Shown here piece by piece: positions 33,160 to 45,279 of a DNA stretch of 64,000 nucleotides; within the stretch, counting starts at the first letter, position 1; each line of letters begins with the position of its first letter. The DNA lies in contig CM032233.1 in NCBI GenBank assembly GCA_019009955.1, positions 80,893,501 through 80,957,500 on the forward strand, written 5' to 3'. Position numbers and translations under genes: made by a program. The notes under the pieces were generated by a model, which saw nothing but the letters and a program-made list of their open reading frames with translations, was not told where the DNA came from and did not search any database. This stretch comes from Riptortus pedestris (taxonomy: Eukaryota; Arthropoda; Insecta; Hemiptera; Alydidae).

Positions 33160-33680
33160 CCATGTACTTAATCATAAATTATTTTTTGATCAATTTTAAT
33201 GACAGATATGTTCTATTTATTTAATAATGGAAGATTTTTGATAGTATTTATCTTGAGTATAAAAAAATCTTTCATAGAGAAACATTTTTTATTTATTATT
33301 TATCGAAGAATATTTTTTAATAGATTTGACACATTGGAGCAGTGCGTTAAAGAGTTTTAATAAAGTAAAATGATACGCTTTTCTCGAAGTACTTATGTTT
33401 GTAGTTAGGGATGTGATGCATATTCTTGTATTCTGTTTTATGATTGTGTGTTGTACTATTTCTGTAAAGCATGTTCCTGTCTTGTTTTACAAACAGTATT
33501 CTTTGGTACATTTATATTGAAGGAAAAATCATTATTTTTGACTCCTTAAAGAATGGCTTCCTGTTGATTATGAACATTATTGCTCTTTTCTGTAATTTAA
33601 ATATTAAAATACGATTTTTATTTTTATGATTTTATAGACAATTGTGATTAATTTTTTAGACATTCATATACGGTTTTGGC
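33160..33680 (-). pseudogene. LINE ORF2 C-terminal tail and 3' UTR, duplicate 1
   Basis: Minus-strand homologue of the FL----FY--DEY tail at 25,280-25,600. Plus-strand landmarks are GATACGCTTTTCTCGAAGTA, CTTGTTTTACAAACAGTAT and TTATAGACAATTGTGATTAA. More decayed than duplicate 2. Confidence 0.7.
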
Positions 33681-33724
33681 CTATCCATAGACTTGATCCG
33701 ACCCAAAGAATGGATCCCCCCTTA

Positions 33725-34265
33725 TTATCGTAAATTATTTTTTGACCGATTTTTATGACAAATATTTAATAATTGGACATTTTTGACTGTATTCATCGTG
33801 TGTATAAAAGCACCCTTCAGACAAAAAGTTCTTTAAATTATTTTTAAACAAAGAATATTTTTTAATAGACAACACATTCGGACAGTGTGTTAAAGAGTTT
33901 TACTCCTTAAATTGATACGCTTTTCTCGTAGTATTTATGCTTGTGGTTGGAGGTTTGAAGCATATTTTTATATCATGTTTTATTATTATGTGATATATTA
34001 ATTCTGTAAAGCAAGTGCCTGTCTTGTTTTACAAACAATATGGTTTGTTAGATGTATATTGAAGGAAAAGCGATTATTTTTGGCACCTTTAAGAGTGGCC
34101 GACAGTGGGCTTAGTAGATAATGAACATTATTGCTCTTTTCTGTAATTTAAATAATAAATTACGATTATAATTTTTATGATTTTATAGACAATTGTGATT
34201 AATTTTTTAGATATTCATAAACGGTTTTGTCCGATTCATAAACTTGATCCAACTCAAAGAATGGG
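33725..34265 (-). pseudogene. LINE ORF2 C-terminal tail and 3' UTR, duplicate 2
   Basis: Translation of the minus strand with one frameshift gives GVKLFNTLSECV, then NNLKNFLSEGCFYTHDEY, a CR1/L2-like ORF2 end. The landmarks GATACGCTTTTCTCGTAGTA, CTTGTTTTACAAACAATAT and GACAATTGTGATTAATTTTT repeat those of duplicate 1 about 560 bases away, so the pair is a tandem duplication of an already inserted LINE tail or two independent insertions in the same orientation. Confidence 0.75.
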
Positions 34266-34274
34266 AATATTCAT

Positions 34275-34525
34275 TGTTGAAGGGGCTAGAATAATTGAAA
34301 TCAGAGCGTGAGTGTTGTATTGGGTGACAAATGTAGAATTGGTGACGGCTCGAGGGACGGTGAGCTGGGGATAACAGTAATTAGAGACGGTGACAAGCCA
34401 ATCTAGCCTATGCCAGTCATATGCAGACCTCCCACCAGCTCTCCTTGCCCACCCCTATCACATCCAAACTTCACATACACCACATACACGGGCACAAGAA
34501 TAAATGAAACGGAAAACAAACGTGT
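34275..34525. other. GC-balanced unique island
   Basis: Non-repetitive stretch (GGTGACGGCTCGAGGGACGG, AGAGACGGTGACAAGCCAAT) that turns C-rich. No credible ORF. Candidate conserved non-coding DNA, from composition only. Confidence 0.3.
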
Positions 34526-34660
34526 TAAACGGGGTTTTGTTAACACGATTTAATCAGAAGGAGGGGAACGTTCTCTCTGTGATGTCATGGTTTTTTAAGC
34601 TGAAAGAATTCGCCCGAAATGCTAGACGGTAGATGAACCAATTGATAAGGATCAATAAAA

Positions 34661-35125
34661 AGTCCGTCACACAGGGGCTGCGTAAGCTAAGCAGATTCCC
34701 CTCGTGAAGTTTAACAATAGATAAATCCACATACTGGAAATACCACACCATCGTGAATATTAAGCAAATAAATACAAACGGTAAGACATCTTTCAGTCAA
34801 TTTTAATAGCCACCCAACGGGAAGCGTCTGAAATGTAAAACAAACAGTTCTGGCAACACCTCAAAGAAAAAGAATTATTGACATATATTAGAATATAACA
34901 TATTAATTTTATTGAAATTTACTATTTACTATATCTAGTAATGTAATTTATAATGAATCTGAATAATTTTTATCTCAGTAAATCAAATTTTAATAGTCCA
35001 GTAACTTAAGACAGAGGAGGGGGGTCACAAGAAAATATTTGCATGTATTCCGAATAATAAAGAACTCTTGAAAACAATATTTGGTATTTAACCTTCGAAT
35101 AATGTGGTTCATTATATAACATCAA
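34661..35125 (-). mobile_element. Family A 3' half
   Basis: Starts AGTCCGTCACACAGGGGCTG and AAGCAGATTCCCCTCG, continues through CAAACGGTAAGACATCTTTC, TTACTATATCTAGTAATGTA and AACAATATTTGGTATTTAAC, and stops before the central and (TA)n parts. The 5' half is replaced by a LINE. Confidence 0.8.
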
Positions 35126-35149
35126 GCCACGTAACATTTACTCTCTGAC

Positions 35150-35855
35150 GTTCTATTTGCCCTCCAGTTTCACTCAATAGCTCACTAATTCTCCAAAAAT
35201 CACAAATTAGGTATTTGGGACTTACACATTAGAAAAGCGACTAACTTGGAAACCTCGCATCATAATAAAAAGACAAGAATTGAATTGAAGGTGCAAACTC
35301 CTACTAAGACTACTTGACAATAGATGTAAACTATCACTCCATAACAAACGATTGATTTACACAACAGTGCTCAGACCAACATGGACATACGGACTTGAAC
35401 TTTGGGGCCCCACTAAACCATCAAATTCCTCCATAATCCAAAGCTTCCAATCCAGAATACTCCGCAAAATTAACAATTCCCCATTTTACGTATCCAATCT
35501 AACTCTCTATAATGACCTCAACATTTCTTTTGTCCATACCCTCGCTAAATCCCGATATCAGAAATTCCACTCCCACCTTGCCGCAAATCCTAATCCGTTA
35601 CTCGAATTCCTCTCACCCATATTCCTGAAAACCCAAGACGACGTCTGAAGCGTGTCCAAGAGATCTTCTGTAGTGGAAAGTACAACTCCATATAGTACAA
35701 TCCAATGTTCCCTCCAATGTGGGTATTGTAAATGGACAATTCCCACCTCAAGTCAATAATCACGACAAGTGTTATTGTTATTATATATAATTTGCTTGTA
35801 ATATTTATATATTGTTGCAAATAAACGAATAAATATATATTAAAAAAATTGAATG
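35150..35855 (+). pseudogene. Jockey-type LINE, RT C-terminal region and 3' end
   Basis: The frame 35,352-35,648 encodes IYTTVLRPTWTYGLELWG, then FQSRILRKINNSPFYVSN and NDLNI, the conserved region after the RT palm of Jockey-clade ORF2 (pattern: K-IY--VLRP-WTYG-ELWG ... QSK-LR-I---PWYV-N--L--DL-I). Upstream, YLGLTH near 35,211 matches the YLG-LD thumb motif with stops. After codon 98 a frameshift separates an RRRLKR-like end, followed by a short 3' UTR ending in AATAAACGAATAAATATATA. 5'-truncated and non-functional. Confidence 0.9.
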
Positions 35856-37410
35856 TACGGATTACACTGTCAGTCTTTACAGTGTGTGATCTCTATAACA
35901 ATATTTCTTTACCGATGTGAAGGCCAAAATACGACACCTTCAACTAAATTTCTCGTTCGGATTCACCTTTTTTCATTAGTAGCACAAATAAATACATGTA
36001 CTCCTCTTATAGCACTACTGAATAATGCTGACAAAACCACATTAGTAGTAATAAAAGGTTCATAGTTACATTGATTTATATAAAAGCTAAATTCTATTGA
36101 TTTAAAACGTCAGAACATAATGGTTCTATCTTTTTTTGTGTCATTTATATTAAAAAAAATTTTATTTACATGTTTAAATTCATTTTTTTATTCAAAACCT
36201 TATTATTAATTGTCATATAGTGATTCAAACCTTCTTTCTCTAATATAAAAAAAAAAAAAAAAAAAACTGCTTACATTTTCATTTTAATTTCAATTATTAC
36301 ACTCTTGAGCCTCATGCAGTTATCTCAGTGGATTTATTAAAGTTTAATGCTAGTTGTTGTATAAACTGCAGTTCTCGCTTATATTTCTAATAGCCTGGAG
36401 CGAAGAGTTATTTTGTATCGGCTTCTTTTAAACAATGAGGAGTGATTATTTTGGACATGAATGCACCTTTTTTGGCCCTGGTTATTTCTTTTTTAATATG
36501 GTTTAAATAGGCTGATAATGGTCGGAACGATTGGTGTGAGTAAATGAAATTCTGTCTGGGTTAAAAAAATAATTAACCTGTGACATTTTAGACAATGCTA
36601 ATCTTCTAGAGACTGGCGCAATTGCTTGGCTAAGGCAAAGCATCAAGCTCTAACACAAAAAATCGGCATGCTAGACAGGAAGGTCGCATGTTACCCCTAT
36701 AATCCACACAAATTATTAGAAAAGGATAATGTAAAGATGTGACCATAATATGCATTATAGGAAACCAGATATTCGAATTACGGACTAGATCAATATGACT
36801 GCCCATATTATTGACATTTCAATGACAAAAATATTCGAAAATGCTTTGCCGAAAAATTAAAAAAATACCAAGAATTGAGCATAAAGAAGTACACACTCTT
36901 AAAGTCTGTCACAGTTACGGGGATTATCCTAACTGCAAATGGGCTTGTGTCTAAAACAACAATAATAGGCACCAAGAATTGAAATCAGTCCGTAGATATA
37001 ATAAAAATGTGCAGTTTGGAGTTCTTCTTGATATTGACAGAATTGCGATAAACATTTTAAATTCCCACTAATTTCACCAAAGATGCTTCATTTCGGTTGG
37101 ATTTTAACACGATGTGGATTTTTCCCCTCCCAGTTATCAATAATAATAATAATGTATAAAATTATATTATAAAGATTGGAACAGAAAACTTATTTTTATT
37201 TTCATTTCAGCTGAATCCTATTAATTATTTCCATGTTGTCAGTGTCAGAAAGAAGTCGAAGAAGTATATCAAACTGACTATATGATCATGTGTTCGTTTT
37301 TGCCAGGCGACCTAAATTAATGGGTGATCACACGTTTTGTTTTTGGGGAGTGTGAGGGGTTTGAATATCTGGCCACTGGCGGGAGGGACTGAAAGTGTGT
37401 TCGTGTGATG
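35856..37410. other. No recognised feature
   Basis: AT-rich sequence with an A-run near 36,248-36,266. No repeat of the families named here and no domain-bearing frame is seen. Confidence 0.4.
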
Positions 37411-37415
37411 TTGAC

Positions 37416-37570
<155 letters not shown>

Positions 37571-37937
37571 ATGGAGGCTTTGTTATCAGGGAGCAGACCG
37601 GCGTTTTTCCCCCTAATCACCCAATATGTATTCAATGATTCCAATCTGGGGTGTTAGCAGCTTTTACAATTCATTACTCACCGCTGCGCCCATAATAAGC
37701 CTTTCTCTCGCTTTCGCTTCTCTTCCCGTTCGTGATCCTACTTCAATTGCTGAATATAAACGTTTTGGAAACCAAAAATGTTCAAATGTAGTGATCTGAA
37801 TAATTTAAAGACCAATTGTCCAGTGAACACCATCTGTGAATGCCTCTTTATGGATATATTGAAATTTAGACACATAAGACACGTTTAATCAGGACCAATA
37901 AAAAGTCCCTGTTCTCTACAAATATTTATTATGGAAA

Positions 37938-37969
37938 GTGTACTTTCAAAGAAACAGCTCTATCATCAG
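37938..37969 (-). ncRNA. Hammerhead-core-like motif of a Penelope-like 3' region
   Basis: Minus strand reads CTGATGATAGAGCTGTTTCT then TTGAAAGTACAC: a CTGATGA box, a weak hairpin (AGAGC with TTTCTTT) and a GAAA box. The hairpin has decayed relative to 39,071-39,102. Catalytic activity is unlikely. Confidence 0.35.
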
Positions 37970-38689
37970 CCGTGCAAACTGAAGCAAAGTAGCCAAACGT
38001 CACCCGGCTGCTTTGCTACTTTGCAGGAGAAATCAAAAGTCGTTTCTCTAATTGCTGTTATAATTTACGTCATGTTTGAGACATTTCTAAAGAGGTTTCC
38101 CTATTGTGGTCATCCCCATGAAAAACTTTCTCAAAAATGACTCCAAAAACTTTGCAAATCGTCTTAAAGCAGTATCAGAATCAAAACCCGTCTGAGTTTT
38201 AAACTGTGGCATGTAATGTTTTTGCAGTTCAGTAGTCAGTGGTCTAGTTGCTATCAGGCCGAAAAATGACTACTTTCTGACTAAAAAGAATGGTCGAGTT
38301 TATTATCTAAAAGGGTGGCAAAGTATACCTCTCAGACCCTAAGCAAAAATGTATAGAAAATAATAGCCACCAATTATTAAAATAATAACCCTCCAATTAA
38401 ATTTAACGCAGTTATTGTTCAACATGAATTTTCGATACGACTGACGGTTTAAGGAGTTCCGAGGTATAACACAGCTTTGGCGGAGGAGCTTAACTTACGG
38501 CTATATTGTTCATCTTAGTATTCACTACACAAACAGTGAATTCTACACTACACAAACAAAATGTTTTGCTGCGCATTATTTAAAATTATTTCATTCAAAT
38601 GTTTTATACGATATCTTAGTTCAACGTATCAAATCAAAAGTTTTAGAAGAACATAATTTATTTATTATAAACAATCTTTTGTGTCTCTA

Positions 38690-38985
38690 ATAGGTGCAGA
38701 GAAATTCGAAGTTTTTTATTTTCGTTGACTTTAACCTCCCTTAACATTCAATTTGGACCAAAAGGGAGGGGGGTCCATGGAACCAAACATTACAACAATC
38801 CATTCGATTAATATATTTTCAACATTCTGAGGTTTGACCTTTTGAGATACGTACATACGTGCGAACGTCATACCGAAAAAGTCCAAACAGTTTCAGTGTG
38901 GGTCAATACGGATACCACCGTTGAAATCTGAATACCGAAATTTTTCGCATTACAATAGTCCCTGTACTTCTCACAAGGAAGTAAA
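38690..38985 (-). repeat. Sub-repeat D, antisense copy
   Basis: Ends with CTTCTCACAAGGAAGTAAAA and contains GGTTTGACCTTTTGAGATAC and GGGAGGGGGGTCC. Broadly resembles the D repeat that follows AAGGAAGTATTGTAAT elsewhere. The similarity is partial. Confidence 0.4.
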
Positions 38986-39070
38986 AAGTGAGCATTTGAG
39001 TCAGCAGATATTTAATCTGGATGAACATAGTACGCCTGTTTTCCTCTAAAATGTGCTTTATTTAGGCAAA

Positions 39071-39102
39071 GTGCACTTTCAGAGCAACAGCTCCATCGGC
39101 TG
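39071..39102 (-). ncRNA. Hammerhead-core-like motif of a Penelope-like 3' region
   Basis: Minus strand reads CAGCCGATGGAGCTGTTGCT then CTGAAAGTGCAC. GGAGC can pair with GCTCT across a TGTT loop, followed by GAAA. The CTGATGA box is altered to CAGCCGA. The same arrangement occurs at 31,272 and 37,938. Confidence 0.4.
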
Positions 39103-39104
39103 TG

Positions 39105-39945
39105 TCTGTTGGAAAATACACAAAACCCAAATTAAAAAAATGCAATCAACATTATTTGAATTATTAAATAAATACAAAAACCTTAGCCTAAACATGAAAT
39201 AAAACACAAGTTAAAGGTAGAATAAATAAAACTAAAAATATAAATAAATGTCACGCAAAACCTGTCATCACTTAAAAGCATACTACTTAGCAGTCAACAG
39301 ATAAAAACAGATACAATTTAAGACTGAACTACTAAAATTAACTATTAAAGGGTGCTCAAAATTCGTAACATCTTACCCTTAAATAACTATTAAGCCTAAG
39401 ACTTGTTAAAAAAACACAAACTAAAAATAAATGGAAGAAAAGGTATACCAGAGGAAAGAGTCCTCGGAAGACACCTCATAAAGTAAAACCAAAGAAACGA
39501 TAGAGCGGAATAGAGATAGTAGATACCATTGAAGAGCGCTAGAGAGCACTTGGGTCTGCGCCTCCTGCCTTGCAACTGGAGAGGGTGTTAACGCTGATAT
39601 GTTGCAGCCATGATATCTCTTCCTTTTTATTCAGATTGTTGTCCCCATTCTCCATTTTATCAATTTTAATATATAGGCCCTCAGCAGATATTTAATTATG
39701 TTGAACTCTCTCCTCACTACATTATTGCAGACAATTCGCTCATTTTGCCGCTCCTCCTTATGGCGGACTGTTTGAGGTCTTATCTATATATTTCAATAAA
39801 AACATCCAGATTAGAAATGATAATTGGGGAATGAAGAATTAATGAGAGTTTATTATCCACTAGGTGGATATAAACAATAATAAGAAATCTGCATATCGTC
39901 ATCAACCCCAGAACTAAAAGTATTATGCGAGATAAAAATTATGTC
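39105..39945. other. No recognised feature
   Basis: A-rich sequence, then mixed-composition sequence from about 39,480. No frame longer than 60 codons and no known repeat is seen. Confidence 0.4.
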
Positions 39946-40625
39946 GGCTTTTAGTCGTGAATGAAACAATAAGGGTTATGTAAAGGGGAATCTCTTCAAT
40001 AGGATTGCGGATTGACTTAATCTCGTTACCCAGTTTCTTGTTTATAGAAAGAAGTGAGGGTAATAAGTAGTAAAGGGGGAGAGGACAAGCCGAGAGTGAT
40101 ACGAAAGAAGTTTCATTAGTACTTGTGTCTGTGTCTCGGGAGGAGGTCGGAGGGGGTGGGTAGGGTGAGATGACTCTTGAAAGGAAGCTAATAAAAAAAG
40201 GAGACTAGCAAAAGCGGGTGGATTAAATAAGGAGGTCGTCGAGAGCTGTTTTTATCTCGGGGTCCTTCTAATTATACACGCTACCTCCCTTAATTCCTTG
40301 TAATGAAATTCTCTCCTTCTGCGGGCCTCACCTTTTCCGCCGAGATGGGCATAAACAGACAGAGCTTTTAATTTCATTAAACGCCCCTTCACAGATTTAG
40401 CGCCCGAGCCGGAAAGCGAGGGCGAGCTGCTCCCTGTATTAAAAAGGTTGATATTAAAGGAAGTGACAAGAGGCGGAGCAAGATAGGATCCCTGCTCCAA
40501 TCTCACCCTCCTTTACCCCTGCTCGCCAAACCCTTACCAACTTTCTTAATTGCCAAAACACCCCCTTTTTAAATAGCCCCGTCTTGACTCCAATAATTTT
40601 TCGGTTATTGCTGCCCTCAGCGTTC
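39946..40625. other. GC-balanced unique island, strongest regulatory-DNA candidate
   Basis: Nearly 700 bases of non-repetitive sequence with many homeodomain-type AT cores in GC-rich context: CCTTAATTCCTTGTAATG, TTTTAATTTCATTAAACG, TTTAGCGCCCGAG and CCTGTATTAAAAAGG. The 84-codon minus frame (40,252-40,506) has no domain, and the plus strand is equally rich in short words, so I read it as non-coding. Looks like an enhancer or other conserved element, but conservation cannot be tested here. Confidence 0.35.
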
Positions 40626-41807
40626 AAGATAATTTAATAATGGTCTTCTTTAGAGTCTCTACTTATCTACCAACGGCTTCTGCACTTCTCTTTACCTTTA
40701 GCTTCAATACAATTTTTAAAGGATTAACAGGAAGCTATAGCCCAATAATGTAGAAATGCTTTAAGACTAACGATGAAAGTTAACATCTTAATGATGCTAG
40801 TGTAATCCCGTAAATATTTCCTTCAGAGCTAAGGGAGAATATGCTGTGGGAGATTTAAGCCGATAGAAGAAATTACCTCAGCTTGTGACTCGAGAAGGGA
40901 TGTTGTAATACGAGATTAAAATACACATAGTTGATTTTGATGATTATCCTTATTTGCTCAGCATCCAATTCCATCCCTTAGTTAAATATATTATATCGGA
41001 TTGCATAAACAGGCATTAGGAATACTTCTGGAAGTATTTGACGAAAATCGAGGTAATGAGTTTCAAAAAAACTGACAGCCACATAGATTTCGACGGATAA
41101 AGTAAACTCATATAAAACATTTATTACTATACATTAATAAAATCGACTATCTTTATTGATTATTTATTCGTAAAGAAAATGTCACTAAAACAAATAAATA
41201 TGTGAATCTTACCAGAATCACATTATAGATAGAATTGTCTTTTAAACAGAGATTTTCTTTGAGTAAAATTACAATCCCAAGGACTATTTTCAGGATGCTA
41301 AAGTTAGCCTAGCTGGAATTCTACAAACAACAAATTATTCCTGGTACTGTACTGAGAGGCTATTCCTCCCCACTGATTAGGTTCGTCTTACATGCATCAC
41401 AGACAGATTCTTCGGTATCTTCAATACATCAACAATTTTATTTTTATTATAAAATTTCCTGGAATAAAAAGTTTAACACGAATCGTCTAAATTAATACGA
41501 AACTCTGAGCGCATCAGTTTAAATCAAGTTTAGTATCATTAAGAATCAGTCTTAACGAGGTATGAAGTACTGACCATTTATTGAGTTGAATTCGGTCCAA
41601 TGCTTCAAAGGTTCAATCATTGCGCAGTGCTGGCAACATTACTATAATGAAAATTTAAAATTTTATAAATACGAAAACAATCTGATATAGACCTAAGAGT
41701 CAAGGGAAAAGAAGAGAAAATACAATGGAATTTGGAAATGAACAATGGGAATTTTTATCAGATTTCCCTTACTTTCGAAATGCTTCTGTTTATTATTTAC
41801 ATACACT
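40626..41807. other. No recognised feature
   Basis: AT-rich, apparently single-copy sequence without credible frames or known repeats. Confidence 0.4.
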
Positions 41808-42350
41808 GATATTCACATATCAGTTATTTAACATATAACATTATTATATTTACATATCAGTTATTTAACATATAACATTATTATATTTACATATCAGTTA
41901 TTTAACATATAACATTATTATATTTACATATCAGTTATTTAACATATAACATTATTATATTTACATATCAGTTATTTAACATATAACATTATTATATTTA
42001 CATATCAGTTATTTAACATATAACATTATTATATTTACATATCAGTTATTTAACATACAACATTATTATATTTACGTATCAGTTATTTAACATATGAAAT
42101 TATTATTAATATCAGTTATTTAACATATTATATTATATCATTATCATTTAATATCCATTTATAATTTATATATTATTTAACATATCATTATATTAATTAT
42201 ATATAAATATATCAGATATTTAACATATAACATTATTATATTTAAATATCAGTAATTTGACATATGACATTATTATATTTACGTATTAGTTATTTAACAT
42301 ATAACATTATTATATTTACATATCAGTTATTTATCATATGACATTATTAT
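41808..42350 (+). repeat. Tandem array, 37-bp unit
   Basis: Units of form TTACATATCAGTTATTTAAC plus ATATAACATTATTATAT. About six near-identical copies lie between 41,850 and 42,075, flanked by diverged ones to 42,350. A disordered section at about 42,110-42,210 breaks the phase. The perfect core is younger than the edges. Confidence 0.95.
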
Positions 42351-42353
42351 ATT

Positions 42354-42424
42354 AACGTAAGTATGCTCATTTCTGCAAATATTTTCAGTATTGCCCTACA
42401 TTATAATTTTTTGAAAATGTTGTT
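42354..42424 (-). mobile_element. 3' UTR fragment of the 5.5-6.6-kb LINE family
   Basis: Minus strand reads AACATTTTCAAAAAATTATA, ATGTAGGGCAATACT and ATATTTGCAGAAATGAGCAT, collinear with 6,421-6,486. Only about 70 bases remain, directly abutting the 37-bp tandem array. Confidence 0.85.
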
Positions 42425-42539
42425 GGTTCACTAGTTACACTAATCATTTAATATCCACTTCAAATTTCAAATATTATTTATATTCTACCATACTAAGAAA
42501 GATAAATGAACTGAAATATTCATATTTGTAAGGTAGGAA

Positions 42540-42960
42540 GAGCTGCCACCCGTTAATTATTACAGAGCAAATTTTCTTAGTGATTTTCGTGCTTTTTGGA
42601 ATACATTTCCATTATGAAAATTGCCCGGTCGCCATTAACTTTCCAGCTTTACTTGAATGACGAGAACGACTTAGCGAAAGGAGACATAGGATAGGCTAGA
42701 TGGGAAGCGAGGATAGTTAATCCCCTACCCTCGGTGAGGGTAGTAACTCATCCCCTCTTCCAACTTAATGAAGAGAGGCCTTTAAAGTAAGCACTGGCTT
42801 TAGCACCTAGCACTAATGCAAGCGGCAACTTTTCCCACAATAGCCGGTATTAACGGCACCCTTAGACAACACCACCTCAAAAAAGGCCTTAGCCCCCATT
42901 CACGTAGTCATTATCAAATTTCGTGATCTGTTTCGTAATAAAAAAAAATCAGCCCCATGA
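42540..42960. other. GC-balanced unique island
   Basis: Non-repetitive block with a short inverted repeat (CCCTACCCTCGGTGAGGGTAG, about 42,724-42,744) and homeodomain-type CCATTAAC. No ORF. Candidate non-coding element, from composition only. Confidence 0.3.
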
Positions 42961-43014
42961 CAATATCGACTGTTCATTTACATAATTGCCAATATTGGGG
43001 CCTGTTTGATAAAG

Positions 43015-43290
43015 CGAGTTCACGATTTTCCTTTCTCCTTGTACGAACTAAAGGAAGTATTTTAATCTCGAGAAAATTTTGATTTTCAGATATCAGCAGA
43101 ATTATCCGTTTTGATCCTGCTTGGATCCATCTTGCATAATCTCTTGACATCTATTCGTATGTAAATACCTCTCATCACTCTAATACGACTACCTTTAGGA
43201 TGTTGAAATTCCATACTTAGGTTGTTGTAATGTCTAGTTATAATCAACTAAGGAGAAAGGGGGGAGGGAGGGTTCAAGTGGAAAAAAAAA
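43015..43290 (+). repeat. Sub-repeat D copy
   Basis: TTTCTCCTTGTACGAACTAA, GGAAGTATTTTAATCTCGAG, TTTTGATTTTCAGATATCAG and AATTATCCGTTTTGATCC match the D segment of 4,828-4,930. Ends in G-rich sequence before a family A element. Confidence 0.6.
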
Positions 43291-43329
43291 ATTGCAAATT
43301 TCCCCGTGCCAACTTGTAATACAGAAATG

Positions 43330-43589
43330 TCTGTCACGTAGGGGCTGCGTCAACTAAACAGATTTCCAACATGCGTCACGTATTTGCATTTATCTCAAAA
43401 TGTAAAAGTTCAATGAGAACAATATTTGGTTTTTAAGTTTCAAATAAAATGCTTCATAATGCAACAGCTTATTATTAATATGACATGAGTAGGAGTCGGG
43501 GTTTATTGAAGGCCAAAAACTCAAAAATGAGAATATCTCCGTTAATAATCAACATAGTGAAAAATGCACATGACAATATTTATAGAGAT

Positions 43590-43651
<62 letters not shown>

Positions 43652-43882
43652 ATATACATTACATTTGCAATAAGATTTGTTCTATATAATATTTCAACCC
43701 GACTCATAATAACGGAGATATTAAGATTTTTCGAAATTTCCCTCCTCTAAACCCCACTCCCCTCCCACTGGTCGAATTTCAGCCGTTAACATGATCTTTA
43801 ATTGTACATAAAATTTTTAAATATCGAGTTTGGTAACGATCAAATAAAGATTGCGACGGCTAGAGAGAGCGTTAAGAGACAA

Positions 43883-43952
<70 letters not shown>
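43330..43952 (-). mobile_element. Family A copy with two (TA)n tracts, 5' end lost
   Basis: The 3' end TCTGTCACGTAGGGGCTGCG and AACAGATTTCC is followed by AACAATATTTGGTTTTTAAG and TATCTCCGTTAATAATCAAC. One (TA)n (43,591-43,648) lies at an unusual internal point, then come CATTTGCAATAAGATTTGTT, the C-rich stretch and GCGACGGCTAGAGAGAGCG, and the usual (TA)n at 43,883-43,948. The sequence after it does not match the family A 5' region. Confidence 0.8.
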
Positions 43953-44224
43953 TAGATACTCCTTTCAAAGGGGTTTTAAGAAGCAAACTAGTTATATATG
44001 TGGGAATATTCTGGACCAAAGTACATCCGGAAATAACAAAGGGGTCATTTGGTAGAAAGTGAGTGGAGACTTTGCAATCCTTAGGGTATTATAATTACAT
44101 CTTCTTATATTGTTGTAAGTTATATTTTCATTTAAGCCCTGGCTAATCCCAGAATAATCATGAGCACAGATAAACAGGTGAAATAATTTGCTTGGTTCTA
44201 ACTGCACGTAAATGTAAGAAAACA

Positions 44225-44535
44225 ATACCTCAAGAGAATATGTCGTGGCAAATATCTTTTATTTTTGAGGGATTCTGTAGGGAAAAATGTGTTGAGACAA
44301 CGATTTGTGAGATAAATGGCTTTTGAAGACGGGCCTGAGAAGCAGAGATAGATCCAACCCGCATTCCCTTATCTCCTCACATCTCGTTTCTCCTTATCCT
44401 TTCCCCTATTCCCCTGCTTCCTTCCATCCAATGGATTTTGAGGAAAATTGAGATTTGGAATGAAATTTCCTCTTAAGAGCTGTGACGCGGATGTGATTTA
44501 TAAAGATATCCAGGTCTGGATCTCCTGATAATGTA
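44225..44535. other. GC-balanced unique island
   Basis: Non-repetitive stretch with a pyrimidine-rich core (CCTTATCTCCTCACATCTCG, CCTTTCCCCTATTCCCC). No credible ORF. Candidate non-coding element, from composition only. Confidence 0.3.
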
Positions 44536-44830
44536 TTTTCTCTTGAAATTGCTGATTTTTATCTTTAATCCTCTATTTTCTTATTATTCTACATAGGCCA
44601 GAATATTAAGATTTTAATTCATTAAATCGAAATTATAACTATGATTTTATTCCGAAATGAATAAATAAAAATAAGAATTTTAGCAAATGTTTTGTCAAAC
44701 CTCTCCACATTATTATAAATATTCGCTTGTTACGAATTTTCTTGAAGACAGTATTATCCAAAGACAGGGGCTCGGCACAGCACAGCCCCATCACACTTCT
44801 AGTTCTCGACCACATTTAGTTCTCTAATTT

Positions 44831-44953
44831 TAGCAGATTTCCCTTAAGGGAAATCAGCTATTGAGGTCGTACTCATGACCTGATTTTCGAAAATGTTCTT
44901 CAAATGTCCATCAATCCTACCTATGAGATGACGAAAATGAGGTCCGTTCAAAA

Positions 44954-45034
<81 letters not shown>

Positions 45035-45279
45035 TACATACATACATATGTCTATTTCCACTCTAGCGGTCGCAATTATTGTTTAATCGTTACGAAACTC
45101 GATATTTATTCGTTTTATGTAAAAAGAAAGATCAAGTTCGTTAACGGCTGAAATCGAACCAGGGGGAGGGGGGTTTAGAGGGGAGGATTTTTGAAAATTC
45201 GAAATATCTCCGTTACTATCTATTGTAAACCTTCGCGTGGGAAATCTGCTTAGTTGACACAGCCTCTGCGTGACGGACT
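44831..45279 (+). mobile_element. Family A copy with both ends, internally deleted (449 bp)
   Basis: Perfect 5' terminus TAGCAGATTTCCCTTAAGGG and palindrome, then TCGTACTCATGACC, GTCCATCAATCCTACC, (TA)n at 44,957-45,017 and a short (CA)n, CTCTAGCGGTCGCAAT, GGCTGAAATCGAACC. A junction near 45,218 jumps straight to GTAAACCTTCGCGTGGG and the 3' hairpin and GACGGACT. Bordered by T-rich DNA on both sides. Confidence 0.9.

Noticed and set aside
40252..40506. 84-codon minus-strand frame in the 40-kb island
   Set aside because: No recognisable domain. The plus strand is equally patterned with homeodomain-type cores, and no matching splice sites or partner exons were seen.
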